From: Bacteroidia bacterium
GTDB taxonomy: Bacteria; Bacteroidota; Bacteroidia; J057
Reading direction: 5' to 3'
Assembly (NCBI GenBank): GCA_041391665.1
Contig: JAWKNO010000002.1
Location: 62,001-126,000 of the forward strand
DNA: 64,000 nt
Of the stretch, positions 8,474 to 16,973 are shown one piece after another. The notes under the pieces are model-generated. The model was not told where the DNA came from. It made no database searches and was given only the letters and a program-made list of their open reading frames with translations. Both the position numbers and the translations under genes were made by a program. Each line of letters starts with the position of its first letter. Position 1 is the first letter of the stretch.

Positions 8474-10441
8474 ATGCGCAGGCAGAATAAATCACTGATT
8501 GCATTTTTTCTTTTCTGTAACAGTTTGCTGATCACTACTGGCATGGGACAGATTGTACCTGACAGTCTGCCTGAAAAACTTTCCAGTCTTCCCTACAGTG
8601 AAGAATCGGTCCTGTATCTCAACCGACTTTCAGATTCTCTGGGCCGCAATCATCCGCAGGCTGCTTTATCTGCAGCTGTCTTTGCACAGACTATGGCAGA
8701 CTCTGTTGGATCCGTTTCTGGCGAAGCTCATGCTTATTCCCGTATGGGTACCTGCAGTTGGTATCTGGGCAATTATCAGGATGCCTTGTCCTGGCATCTG
8801 GAAGCCCGAAATCGCTATCTTTCGCTGGGGGACAGTCTGGGGTTTGCCCAGTCAAGTTATGATATCGCTAATGTGCACTGGCGTTATGCCAACTACCCCG
8901 AAGCGATGGATAACATGGTCGTGGCTTTGCGGATTCGCGAACGATTAAAAGACAGTGTTGCCATTGCCGAATCATATTACGGTATGGGAATCTTGCAAGC
9001 TGACCTGCTGGATTTTTCCAATGCTTTGATCAATTACCAGAAAGCCCTGGCTATCGCCCAGGCTTTGAAAGACAAACAAAGGGAAGCTGATATCTATAAT
9101 GTTATTGGTCGTGCCTGGCGCAAGCAGGAAATTTATGACAAAGCAATGGAAGCCCATGTCCGGTCACTGGCTCTGTATCAGGAGTTGGGAGATGAGGCGG
9201 GCATCTCCGATTACTATAATAATGTAGGGAGCATTTACCGCCGGCAGGGAAATTATAATGAGGCACTTGACTATTTTTTTGAGGCGATAAATATTCAGAA
9301 AAAGCTCAATGACCAGGAAGGATTAGCCGATGGCTACAACGATATTGGCACGACGCTGATGCAAAAAGGCAGTTATCTCCGTGCCATCGAATATCTCGAA
9401 AAAGGCCTGGAAATCTCCCGGAAAACCGGACTGAAAGACGATGTGCGTTATGCACTTACCAGCCTTGCCGCTGTGTATGATTCACTGGGGGATTTTCGGC
9501 GCGCCTATTTCTATCTTCGGGAAGCAACTGCTGTCAGGGATAGTGTTACCAATGCCCAGGTAAGTGAACAGGTTGCACAGTTGCATATTCAATATCAAAG
9601 CGAAAAAAAACAGCAGCAGATCGATCTCCTCAAAAAAGAATCAGAACTGCAGAATGAAAAATTTCGAAGAAATAGCGTCATTATCATCGGGGTGCTGTTG
9701 ATTCTGGCTATTTTTGGCGGCTCTATGGTCTATCGTTCGCGGCTTCAGACGTTGCTCAACCGGAAGTTGTCTTACAAAAACCGTGTGATTGCTAAAGAAA
9801 AAGAGCGTTCGGAAGAGCTGTTGCTCAATATTCTTCCAAGAGAAACAGCAGAGGAACTCAAACTTCACGGGAAAGCCAAAGCCCGTAGTTATGAGGAAGT
9901 GACGGTTATGTTTGTCGATTTTCAGGGATTTACCAAACTATCTGTACAGATGACGCCCCGCGAATTGGTTCGCGAACTGCACACCTGTTTTGAGGCATTT
10001 GACCACATCATCGACAAGTATGGGTTGGAGAAAATTAAAACCATTGGCGACGCCTATATGTGTGCAGGAGGAATTCCCGTGCCGGAGCCTGACCATGCGG
10101 CAAATACAATCAGGGCGGGTTTGGAGATCCAGCAGTTTATGAAAGTTGAAAATGCACGTAAACAGGCTGTTGGTGAGCCATTTTTTCAGGCAAGGTTGGG
10201 TATTCATACGGGCCCGGTCATTGCGGGGGTAGTGGGGATCCGCAAGTTTTCATACGATATATGGGGAGATACGGTCAACACTGCATCGCGAATGGAAACC
10301 GCCGGCGAAGTAGGCCGGGTGAATATTTCACAGGACACCTATGAACGGGTTCAAACGCAGTTTATCTGCCATTACCGGGGGAAGGTGGAAGCCAAACACA
10401 AGGGAATGATCGATATGTATTTTGTGGAATGGGAGATTTAG
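8474..10441 (+). CDS. Periplasmic TPR / membrane-anchored class III adenylate cyclase
   Basis: The start at ATG 8474 gives a signal peptide (MRRQNKSLIAFF ... GMGQ); the frame is open upstream to 8420 without a better start. The 655-residue product has 7-8 TPR units (about 60-370), a membrane helix (about 399-420), a short coiled coil (RNRVIAKEKERSEELL-like) and a cytoplasmic cyclase domain (about 470-655). The cyclase has both metal-binding aspartates (in MFVDFQGF and IGDAYM). It also has the adenine-selecting pair Lys522 (KTIGD) and Asp595 (YDIWGD), and the Asn/Arg of DTVNTASR. Hence it should make cAMP in response to something bound by the periplasmic TPR domain. A Crp-like gene follows 19 bp downstream and is likely co-transcribed. 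Confidence 0.92.
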   Translation: MRRQNKSLIAFFLFCNSLLITTGMGQIVPDSLPEKLSSLPYSEESVLYLNRLSDSLGRNHPQAALSAAVFAQTMADSVGSVSGEAHAYSRMGTCSWYLGNYQDALSWHLEARNRYLSLGDSLGFAQSSYDIANVHWRYANYPEAMDNMVVALRIRERLKDSVAIAESYYGMGILQADLLDFSNALINYQKALAIAQALKDKQREADIYNVIGRAWRKQEIYDKAMEAHVRSLALYQELGDEAGISDYYNNVGSIYRRQGNYNEALDYFFEAINIQKKLNDQEGLADGYNDIGTTLMQKGSYLRAIEYLEKGLEISRKTGLKDDVRYALTSLAAVYDSLGDFRRAYFYLREATAVRDSVTNAQVSEQVAQLHIQYQSEKKQQQIDLLKKESELQNEKFRRNSVIIIGVLLILAIFGGSMVYRSRLQTLLNRKLSYKNRVIAKEKERSEELLLNILPRETAEELKLHGKAKARSYEEVTVMFVDFQGFTKLSVQMTPRELVRELHTCFEAFDHIIDKYGLEKIKTIGDAYMCAGGIPVPEPDHAANTIRAGLEIQQFMKVENARKQAVGEPFFQARLGIHTGPVIAGVVGIRKFSYDIWGDTVNTASRMETAGEVGRVNISQDTYERVQTQFICHYRGKVEAKHKGMIDMYFVEWEI

Positions 10442-10460
10442 CCGAAACAGATAACGGTAT

Positions 10461-11039
10461 ATGTATGAACAAATAAAATCCTATTTCTTAAAATTCATTC
10501 CGCTGGATGAAGCGCAATGGGCCTTGATAGAGTCTGGCCTGGAGAAAATAGTTATTCCCAAAAAAACCATCCTCCTGCATGCGGGAGAGGTTTGCCGTCA
10601 CGCGTGGTTTATCGATACGGGCTGTATGCGGTATTTTTACAATACCTATGAGGGAATGGAAATCACGGGATATATTTTTACAGAAAATGCATTTGTCAGC
10701 TCTTTTGGCAGTTTTGTATCGCGGCAACCCAGTACCCAGTCTATAGATGCTATTGAAGACAGCGAACTGACGGTGATCAGTTATGCGCATATGCGGAAGT
10801 TATATGACCATATTCCTCAAATGGAACGGTTTGGAAGACTTTTGGCTGAAAATATTGTGGTGGGAAGCCAGATGCGAACCGCCTCCCTATTAGTGGATGA
10901 CCCCGAAACCCGGTATCAAAAATTGCTGAGAGAGCGTCCGGAGCTTTTGGTCCGCATCCCGCATTATTACATCGCTTCTTATCTGGGCATAAAACCTGAA
11001 ACGCTGAGCCGTATCCGTAAGAGGCTCTCGAAAAAATAG
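10461..11039 (+). CDS. Crp/Fnr-family transcriptional regulator
   Basis: The 192-residue product has an N-terminal cNMP-binding beta-roll (about 20-115), a dimer helix, and a C-terminal winged helix-turn-helix whose recognition part is IASYLGIKPETLSRIRKRL. This layout is common in Bacteroidota. The usual phosphate-binding cassette of cAMP receptors (GE..R-S/T-A) is not evident; the equivalent region reads FGSFVSRQPSTQSIDA, so ligand binding cannot be assumed. The gene follows an adenylate cyclase gene by 19 bp, and this context argues that the pair forms a cAMP signalling unit even though the pocket is atypical. Targets might include the two barrel-like proteins just downstream. Confidence 0.88.
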   Translation: MYEQIKSYFLKFIPLDEAQWALIESGLEKIVIPKKTILLHAGEVCRHAWFIDTGCMRYFYNTYEGMEITGYIFTENAFVSSFGSFVSRQPSTQSIDAIEDSELTVISYAHMRKLYDHIPQMERFGRLLAENIVVGSQMRTASLLVDDPETRYQKLLRERPELLVRIPHYYIASYLGIKPETLSRIRKRLSKK

Positions 11040-11131
11040 CCTTGTATTTTTCTTGACTCAAATCAATGACCCGGGCTGATTCCGGGCTGCATCTTTGTCT
11101 GGTTATGTTTAACCATTTAAAGAAACCAAAG

Positions 11132-11821
11132 ATGCACAAGCAAATTTTTTTCTCGACTTTGTTTCTCTGCTTATTTCTTTGCGGGGTAAATACATTTGCC
11201 CAGGGTACACTTTTCGACGTTTCCCTTGGGCATTCCCGGTCTGACCGATATTTTGGCTCGGCGGCTTTACACCATGCATTTGGGGCGCGGTTCCGTGCTG
11301 GTGTAAGTGTTTTTTCGGGAGAATATCGCTACCGGTTTATTGATGCACGAAAAGTAAGTGATGCGAATGTAACCATCGTCGAAATTCCCCTGACTTATTG
11401 TATCTACAATCAGGGCAAACTTCGGGCAGACCTTGCGCTCAAAACCGGCCTGCGGTTTATGCAAGCGCCGGAAACACCTGAGTTTCTCCACGAATTTAAG
11501 AATTCCACCGCGCTTACTCTCGATCCGGGGTTGTTGGTTACGGTTGTTTTCAGCAAACGGTTTTCTCTCCAGTCAGGCGTTTTGCTGCCTGTAGTCTATC
11601 AGCTTCGCCCGGTAGTGTTGGAGGAGCAGATTCAGTCAGGCGTACTGCAGCTGGGAGGCACGTGGAAAATCAACAAACAGCTCACCTTTTTCGCGAAATC
11701 CCCATTTGGCCCAAGCTATGGAGCCGGGGGAGATGCGGAAAAGTTTTTCTGGTCTGCATCTGCGGGATTGCGCTGGAATATTGGCGCTAAAGCTTCAAAT
11801 GCGCATGTGCTTAACCCCTGA
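11132..11821 (+). CDS. Outer-membrane beta-barrel-like protein
   Basis: I place the start at ATG 11132, which gives a standard signal peptide (MHKQIFFSTLFLCLFLCGVNTFAQ). An upstream in-frame start (11066) would add a polar leader with no purpose. The mature part (about 205 residues) consists of alternating hydrophobic/polar strands with Gly/aromatic turns (GARFRAGVSVFSGEYRYRF, GPSYGAGGDAEKFFW) and resembles the 8-stranded porin-like barrels of Bacteroidota. No specific family is recognised. It is followed 50 bp later by another barrel-like gene of the same orientation; the two may form a pair. Confidence 0.65.
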   Translation: MHKQIFFSTLFLCLFLCGVNTFAQGTLFDVSLGHSRSDRYFGSAALHHAFGARFRAGVSVFSGEYRYRFIDARKVSDANVTIVEIPLTYCIYNQGKLRADLALKTGLRFMQAPETPEFLHEFKNSTALTLDPGLLVTVVFSKRFSLQSGVLLPVVYQLRPVVLEEQIQSGVLQLGGTWKINKQLTFFAKSPFGPSYGAGGDAEKFFWSASAGLRWNIGAKASNAHVLNP

Positions 11822-11871
11822 ACTTATGTACCTACGGTATTCATTTCTCCACTTAATCAAAATCTAATCTT

Positions 11872-12534
11872 ATGAAATCCATCATTTTAGTCTATATCTT
11901 TCTTTTGACAAGTACGATGATATTTGCCCAGACAGAAACACCGCCAAAGGCAGGCTGGTTTTTTAGTGCGGAGGCGGGTGTTATGTTTCACAATGACGAT
12001 ATCGGTCGCACCGTAGGTTGGACGGGAGGACTGCTTTTATTGCACAACCACCTGAAGGTAGGCGTAAATTATTTTTCACGAAGCGGACCGGTCAATCCAC
12101 ATACTTTCCCGTTGGTATTGCCAGAGGGAGTCAATTATAAAGGGCAAACCACGCTTCAGTTGCGATCAGACCACGGCGCATTCGGGGCAATGGCAGCCCC
12201 TGTATTTCCGGTTGGAAAACTCACGCTGGAGATCCCGGTGAGTGCAGGGTTTATGGGTGCAGGTTATTTTCTGACAGGAGAGAACCGCATCACACCCGAT
12301 GGGAGAAGAGTGAGTGAGTGGGAAGACGAACTTATGGGAGACACCGATGCCGGTTTTGGCACGATGCTGGAGGCGGGAGTGAAAGTATTATACCCGTTAA
12401 AAAACCTTCCGGTTTCGCTGGGTGCGGGCGTTTACTATACGGTCAATCCCGGTTGGAAAAGTTATGTTGGCGGCACGACCTACTATAACGTACCGAGAGC
12501 AGCGATTTCCATTCAGTTTGACACCCATCAATAG
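11872..12534 (+). CDS. Outer-membrane beta-barrel-like protein
   Basis: The 220-residue product has a signal peptide (MKSIILVYIFLLTSTMIFAQ). The rest is a Gly-rich amphipathic strand pattern (FSAEAGVMFHNDDIGRTVGW, VPVSAGFMGAGYFLTGE), consistent with an outer-membrane barrel. It is similar in size and style to the preceding gene but not obviously homologous by eye. It is convergent with parA, whose stop is 20 bp away. Function is unknown. Confidence 0.65.
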   Translation: MKSIILVYIFLLTSTMIFAQTETPPKAGWFFSAEAGVMFHNDDIGRTVGWTGGLLLLHNHLKVGVNYFSRSGPVNPHTFPLVLPEGVNYKGQTTLQLRSDHGAFGAMAAPVFPVGKLTLEIPVSAGFMGAGYFLTGENRITPDGRRVSEWEDELMGDTDAGFGTMLEAGVKVLYPLKNLPVSLGAGVYYTVNPGWKSYVGGTTYYNVPRAAISIQFDTHQ

Positions 12535-12554
12535 GGCATCGTTATGTGCCGGAA

Positions 12555-13394
12555 TCAATTAGGAACGGCCACGTTTTGTTTGGTAAGCGGAAGCTCGTTC
12601 TTTTCCAGAATTTCTTTAGCCAGATTGACATAGTTGATGGCACCTTTGCTGCGGGCATCAAAAGCCAGTACCGGAAGTCCGTAGGAAGGTGCCTCACTCA
12701 GGCGGGTATTGCGGTGAATAACCGTCTGGAATGCCAGGTGTTGAAAGTGGCGTTGCACATCTTCAATTACCTGATTGGAGAGGTTGAGACGAGGGTCGTA
12801 CATTGTGAGGAGGATACCTTCAATTTCCAGATCAGGATTGAGTCCCTGCTGAATCAGGCGAATGGTGTTCAGGAGTTTTGCCAATCCTTCCAGTGCAAAA
12901 TATTCACATTGTACAGGGATGATGACGGAGTCGGCGGCAGTAAGCGCATTGATCGTAATGAGCCCAAGAGAAGGAGAGCAGTCCAGAATAATAAAATCGT
13001 ATTCATCCTTCACTTCTGCAAGTACCTGCTTCATGAGGTATTCGCGGTTGCCTTCTTCCACAATTTCTACTTCTGCGCCTGCGAGGTTGTCATTGGAAGG
13101 GACGAGGTGAAGATTCGGAAATTCCGTCTCAATGATAATGTCCCTGATATGGACCATATCCTCACTGTTGATCTCTCCATCTTCTTCGGGAAGGTAAGAG
13201 AGCATACAACTGTAGATACTTTCCTCAGATTGTTCCATATCTGTACCTACACCGCTCGAAGCATTGGCTTGTGGATCTGTATCCACCAAAAGCGTTTTGT
13301 ACTCCAGCGCGGCCAGACTGGCTGCGAGGTTGATGGCAGTGGTGGTTTTCCCTACACCACCTTTTTGATTGGCGAGACAAATAATTTTTCCCAT
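12555..13394 (-). CDS. parA: ParA/Soj-type chromosome partitioning ATPase
   Basis: The 279-residue product carries the deviant Walker A motif KGGVGKTT (11-18) with the signature Lys11, the A' motif VDTDPQAN (about 38-45) and the Walker B-like ILDCSPSLG. It matches chromosomal ParA/Soj proteins in length and layout. ParA binds DNA non-specifically as an ATP dimer and, with ParB on parS sites, moves newly replicated origins. No parB follows: the next gene downstream is on the opposite strand. In many bacteria parA and parB are adjacent, so this is an orphan here. The start codon faces, 35 bp away, the start of a peptide-binding lipoprotein gene that holds a DnaA-box cluster, which fits an origin-proximal location. 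Confidence 0.93.
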   Translation of the reverse strand: MGKIICLANQKGGVGKTTTAINLAASLAALEYKTLLVDTDPQANASSGVGTDMEQSEESIYSCMLSYLPEEDGEINSEDMVHIRDIIIETEFPNLHLVPSNDNLAGAEVEIVEEGNREYLMKQVLAEVKDEYDFIILDCSPSLGLITINALTAADSVIIPVQCEYFALEGLAKLLNTIRLIQQGLNPDLEIEGILLTMYDPRLNLSNQVIEDVQRHFQHLAFQTVIHRNTRLSEAPSYGLPVLAFDARSKGAINYVNLAKEILEKNELPLTKQNVAVPN

Positions 13395-13401
13395 ATTATC
13401 C

Positions 13402-13424
13402 TATCTTTGGACGACACAAATATA
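13402..13424. promoter_or_regulatory. Divergent promoter -7 elements between parA and the SBP gene
   Basis: On the plus strand TATCTTTG (13402-13409) matches the Bacteroidota -7 consensus TAnnTTTG. On the minus strand TATATTTG (complement of 13417-13424) also matches. Each would give a leader of roughly 15 nt to its gene. I do not see good -33 TTG elements at the right spacing, so the assignment is tentative. Confidence 0.4.
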
Positions 13425-13429
13425 AGACA

Positions 13430-15121
13430 TTGTACCAAAGAGAAATCCACCGAACCATAATATTCCTGTGCATAACCTCAATTTTTTGCCCACTTATGTG
13501 GATAAGTTGTGGAAATGCTGTGGATAACCATGTGGATAAGCAGGTTTTCCGGATGAATCTGGACGAAGGACTCAATACGCTGGATCCTGCCTATGCCCGA
13601 AGCCGGGCACCCATCTGGATGACTGCTCAGTTATTTAACGGTTTAATCAGCCTGGATAGTGCCCTGGTTGTGCAACCCGCTATCGCCCAAAGTTGGGTAA
13701 TCGCCGATAGTGGAAAAGAATACCGGTTTTCCCTTCGAAGCGATGTTTTTTTTCATCAACATCCGGCGTTTGGCCCTGACAGTACGCGAGTGGTCAATGC
13801 CAGGGACTTTGTTTATTCCTTTACCCGTATTTGTGATCCCCAAACAGCCTCTACCGGAAAGTGGATATTTTCTGGAAAAATTGAAGGCCTTGAAGCTTAT
13901 GAATCGGGCGCAGCGGCATCTATTTCTGGTTTTGCTGCTCCCGACGATAGTACGTTTGTGATTCGCCTCAACCGGCCATTTCCGCCATTTCCGGGTTTGC
14001 TGGCGATGCCTTACGGATATGTGGTTCCCAAAGAAGTCGTCGATTTTTATGGAGATGATTTTCGCAGTCACCCTGTCGGCACAGGGCCCTTTCGTTTTTA
14101 CCGCTGGAAAGAAGGAAATCAGCTGATTCTTCATAAAAATCCCTTTTACTTCGAATCGGAGAATGGACAAAAACTGCCTTATCTGGATGCCGTGAGCGTA
14201 AAATTTATTCCCAGCAGGCTTTCTGCTTTTATAGAGTTTATTCAGGGAAAACTCGATTTTATCGGAGACCTCGACAACGCTTATAAAGATGAAGTGCTCA
14301 ACCCCGATGGAACCGTAAAACCCGCTTACAGTGAAAAATACCAGGTCGTACTGAGCCCTCAGCTCAATACCGAATATCTTGGAATTCAGATCGATACTAC
14401 ATTAGCGCTTTTGAAAGAGCATCCCCTGCGGGATGTGCGGGTACGTCAGGCACTCAATTATGCCATTGACCGGGAAAGGCTGGTCAAATATTTGCTAAAT
14501 GGAATGGGATACCCCGGCAATTCGGGCTTTATCCCCAATGGTATGCCGGGATTTGACCCTGCAAAAGTTCCGGGCTATGCTTTTGACCCGGCAAAATCCC
14601 GAAGCCTGCTGGCTGAAGCAGGATTTCCCGACGGTAAGGGACTGCCGCCTTTGGTGCTCAACTCCACCGCCAAATATGCCCATATTTCGGAGTTTATTCA
14701 AAAATCGCTGGAAGACATTGGCGTAAAACTCGAAATTCAGAATCTCCAGGGCGGAGCACTCAGGAAAGAAATCTACAATACAAGGATCCATTTCTGGCGG
14801 GCCAGCTGGATTGCGGACTACCCCGATGGTGAAAATTATCTTTCGCTGTTCTATTCACCCAACTTTGCACCTGACGGACCCAATACCACACACTTTGGTT
14901 CACCTCGTTTTGACCAACTATACCGCCTGGCCATGACCGAAACCAATGACAGCGCCCGCGCCACTATATACCAGCAGATGGAAAATCTCATGATGGCACA
15001 ATCGCCGGTAATCGTTCTGTACTACGACAGAAGTTTCCGCCTGCTCCGGTCTGGTATTACGGGATTGACCGGAAATCCGATGAACCACCTCTTTCTCAAA
15101 AATGTAAGAACCGGGCAATAG
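13430..15121 (+). CDS. Oligopeptide-type ABC transporter substrate-binding lipoprotein (family 5)
   Basis: The 563-residue product fits the DppA/OppA/NikA solute-binding family: LDPAYARSRAPIWMTAQLFNGL near the N-terminus, VVNARDFVYSFTRI, HPVGTGPFRFYRWKEG, LRDVRVRQALNYAIDRERLV, and a C-terminal part with DGENYLSLFY. I accept a TTG start at 13430, because it gives a signal sequence ending at a cysteine (MWISC, about residue 27). The first ATG in frame, 13496, would remove the export signal. No permease or ATPase genes are adjacent, so it is an orphan binding protein. Oddly, codons for residues about 23-37 overlap a cluster of DnaA-box sequences. Confidence 0.85.
   Translation: MYQREIHRTIIFLCITSIFCPLMWISCGNAVDNHVDKQVFRMNLDEGLNTLDPAYARSRAPIWMTAQLFNGLISLDSALVVQPAIAQSWVIADSGKEYRFSLRSDVFFHQHPAFGPDSTRVVNARDFVYSFTRICDPQTASTGKWIFSGKIEGLEAYESGAAASISGFAAPDDSTFVIRLNRPFPPFPGLLAMPYGYVVPKEVVDFYGDDFRSHPVGTGPFRFYRWKEGNQLILHKNPFYFESENGQKLPYLDAVSVKFIPSRLSAFIEFIQGKLDFIGDLDNAYKDEVLNPDGTVKPAYSEKYQVVLSPQLNTEYLGIQIDTTLALLKEHPLRDVRVRQALNYAIDRERLVKYLLNGMGYPGNSGFIPNGMPGFDPAKVPGYAFDPAKSRSLLAEAGFPDGKGLPPLVLNSTAKYAHISEFIQKSLEDIGVKLEIQNLQGGALRKEIYNTRIHFWRASWIADYPDGENYLSLFYSPNFAPDGPNTTHFGSPRFDQLYRLAMTETNDSARATIYQQMENLMMAQSPVIVLYYDRSFRLLRSGITGLTGNPMNHLFLKNVRTGQ
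13467..13539 (+). other. DnaA-box cluster, candidate replication origin (oriC)
   Basis: There are three perfect copies of TGTGGATAA (reverse complement of the DnaA box TTATCCACA), at 13497-13505, 13519-13527 and 13531-13539. A 7/9 match (TGTGGAAAT) sits at 13508-13516 and an 8/9 match (TGTGCATAA) at 13467-13475. All have the same orientation. Box starts from 13497 onward are 11, 11 and 12 bp apart, close to one helical turn. The cluster lies beside parA and AT-rich DNA, but inside the 5' coding part of the peptide-binding lipoprotein gene. By comparison with known origins this looks like a DnaA assembly site; whether it is oriC or a DnaA-controlled promoter element is not proven. Confidence 0.6.
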
Positions 15122-15151
15122 TGTCGATGTATCGTAATATTTTTGTGTCAG

Positions 15152-15166
15152 TATTTACGGTAAATA
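15152..15166. promoter_or_regulatory. 15-bp perfect palindrome upstream of T9SS gene
   Basis: TATTTACGGTAAATA is a 7-1-7 palindrome, centred 62 bp before the start of the gene at 15221. It has no loop for a terminator and could be an operator for a dimeric regulator. Nothing else in the 99-bp gap is recognisable. Confidence 0.3.
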
Positions 15167-15220
15167 GTATTTTTTAAATAATGTATTTTAGGAAAATTTA
15201 CTGCGTGAATTAATGCAGTT

Positions 15221-16966
15221 ATGAACCTAAAAATATATGCTATGAACCGGCCATTTAACAGCCCATCTTTATCGGGTTGGCAGGGTGTTTTTACTACCTG
15301 TTTAATACTCCTGATTTACTTTTTATCTCCTTCTGCTTCTGCACAATCCTTTAAAAGCTATACGGATCTTCGCGGCAATGCGGATCCCATGAAATTTTCG
15401 GTACATGAAGTGATTGCCATTCCCGGCACATCTGAATATGTCATGACCGGTGATTTTAAAGCTTCTGCGCCCCTCTTTTCTGCCGGTGCTTTTCTGATGA
15501 GAGCTGACAATACCGGCCAGATCCTGCTTTCCCGTCTGCTTTACACCAATTTTCCCAATGGCACAAATGGGGTAGTGGGGCGCTCTGTCGCCATCGATCC
15601 CAATGGCAACTACTATGTCGGCGGGGCAAGCGTTCAGAACGTCTTTCTGGGGGGAGGGAGTGAACGAACCCTCACGATGCTTAATGCTAAAGGGGTAGAA
15701 CTCTGGTCCCGCATGCAGTCAAACTATAGTTTTGAATCTGTGATCTACAACGATGCGGATGAATCCATCCTCACACTTTCTGGTCCCGTCGGCAGTGCAA
15801 AACCCAACACGGATATGATGGTCAATCGCCTGAATGCCAAAGGCGCTGCGACAGGCAGTGTTACGCTCAATACTGCTACTACAGACCGCCCGGTAAAGAT
15901 TATCGGGGCTCCTGATGGTGGTTTCCTGGCTTTGGGGGTCTATGACGAATTTTCCCCGCAGGCGCTCTTGCTCCGCCTCGACAAAAATCTGGGAAAAGTC
16001 TGGTCGTATTCTTTCTCTGATAATATGATGACCAATGAACCTCGCGATATTGTCTGGCATTCGGATGGGTATTTTGCCATTACAGGTCTTGCGACCGCCA
16101 CAACCGGAGAATCTTTTATGTATATCATGGGTGTAGATGATATGGGCGGCCTGTTGTTTTACAATAAGTACGAATCGGCAAGCGGGGCATCTTTAATCGG
16201 AAATGGGATTACTACTTATGCAGATGAAAACTCTGGCAAGGATGCCGGTTTTCTGGTTGCAGGCACTTTTACCTTGCCGGTAACCGGGCGTAAAAGGGGA
16301 TTTGTGCTAAAAACAGATTCTTTTGGAAAAGTCATCTGGTCGCACAATTATAGCAACCTCACAGAAATCACGGATTACGACCGCGATGAAACACTGGAAG
16401 ACATTGCGTATTTTCCCGGGAGAAAAGATTTTGTGGCTGTGGGGAATTTTACCCAGTCTCTGCAAGGGGTAGTAAATCTACGCAGATTAATTGCTGTGCG
16501 GGCAGATGCCGCATTGGGTATTCTCAGTGAAGAATACAATACCTGTGCGGCCGGATTTGATATTTTTCTGAGCAAGTCCTCTGTCCTGAACCGCACCTCC
16601 GTGGGAATTCCGCAATCTGGTGGCGGAATGTTTGGTTTTTCCTACAATATCAACGATCTGGAAACATTCACCGATTATTGCGCATGGCCTACGGTAGGCG
16701 CGATCCCTCCCAAAGGATCTTCCGGGGAGTCCTGGGTAGACAAATTTTCAGGCACGGTTACGATTACCTATAACCTGATTGATTACAGGAAAGATGGAAC
16801 ATTGGAACTGTTTGACATGCAGGGCAGGCTGATCTATCTGGCCCCGCTCAACTGGCAGCAGACAGAGACAAAAATACCGATGCGGGAAAATGCCAGCGGT
16901 GCATATCTCCTGCGCATTCGCAATGGCGGGAATCTCGTCGATGTACGGAAAGTACTGTTCTGGTAA
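15221..16966 (+). CDS. Secreted repeat protein with T9SS C-terminal sorting domain
   Basis: The 581-residue product has a signal peptide ending in SPSASAQ. ATG 15221 and ATG 15242 are both possible starts; the second gives MNRPFNSPSL. The body (about 45-480) repeats a blade-like pattern with phrases such as GAFLMRADNTGQILLSRLLYTN, RLNAKGAATGSV and GFVLKTDSFGKVIWSHNY. These resemble the six- to eight-bladed propeller repeats (SBBP/Kelch-like) of other T9SS cargo. The last 80 residues (GTLELFDMQGRLIYL ... DVRKVLFW) form a sorting domain. A surface-attached or released protein without visible catalytic site is inferred. Confidence 0.82.
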   Translation: MNLKIYAMNRPFNSPSLSGWQGVFTTCLILLIYFLSPSASAQSFKSYTDLRGNADPMKFSVHEVIAIPGTSEYVMTGDFKASAPLFSAGAFLMRADNTGQILLSRLLYTNFPNGTNGVVGRSVAIDPNGNYYVGGASVQNVFLGGGSERTLTMLNAKGVELWSRMQSNYSFESVIYNDADESILTLSGPVGSAKPNTDMMVNRLNAKGAATGSVTLNTATTDRPVKIIGAPDGGFLALGVYDEFSPQALLLRLDKNLGKVWSYSFSDNMMTNEPRDIVWHSDGYFAITGLATATTGESFMYIMGVDDMGGLLFYNKYESASGASLIGNGITTYADENSGKDAGFLVAGTFTLPVTGRKRGFVLKTDSFGKVIWSHNYSNLTEITDYDRDETLEDIAYFPGRKDFVAVGNFTQSLQGVVNLRRLIAVRADAALGILSEEYNTCAAGFDIFLSKSSVLNRTSVGIPQSGGGMFGFSYNINDLETFTDYCAWPTVGAIPPKGSSGESWVDKFSGTVTITYNLIDYRKDGTLELFDMQGRLIYLAPLNWQQTETKIPMRENASGAYLLRIRNGGNLVDVRKVLFW

Positions 16967-16973
16967 AATACCG

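Noticed and set aside
12546..13460. Long plus-strand open frame (304 codons) opposite parA
   Set aside because: It is entirely antisense to a clear parA, and its translation has no family features and odd composition. It is a by-product of codon use in parA.
13496..13498. ATG start for the peptide-binding lipoprotein
   Set aside because: It would leave the protein without an export signal. The TTG at 13430 yields a signal peptide ending in a cysteine, as the family requires.
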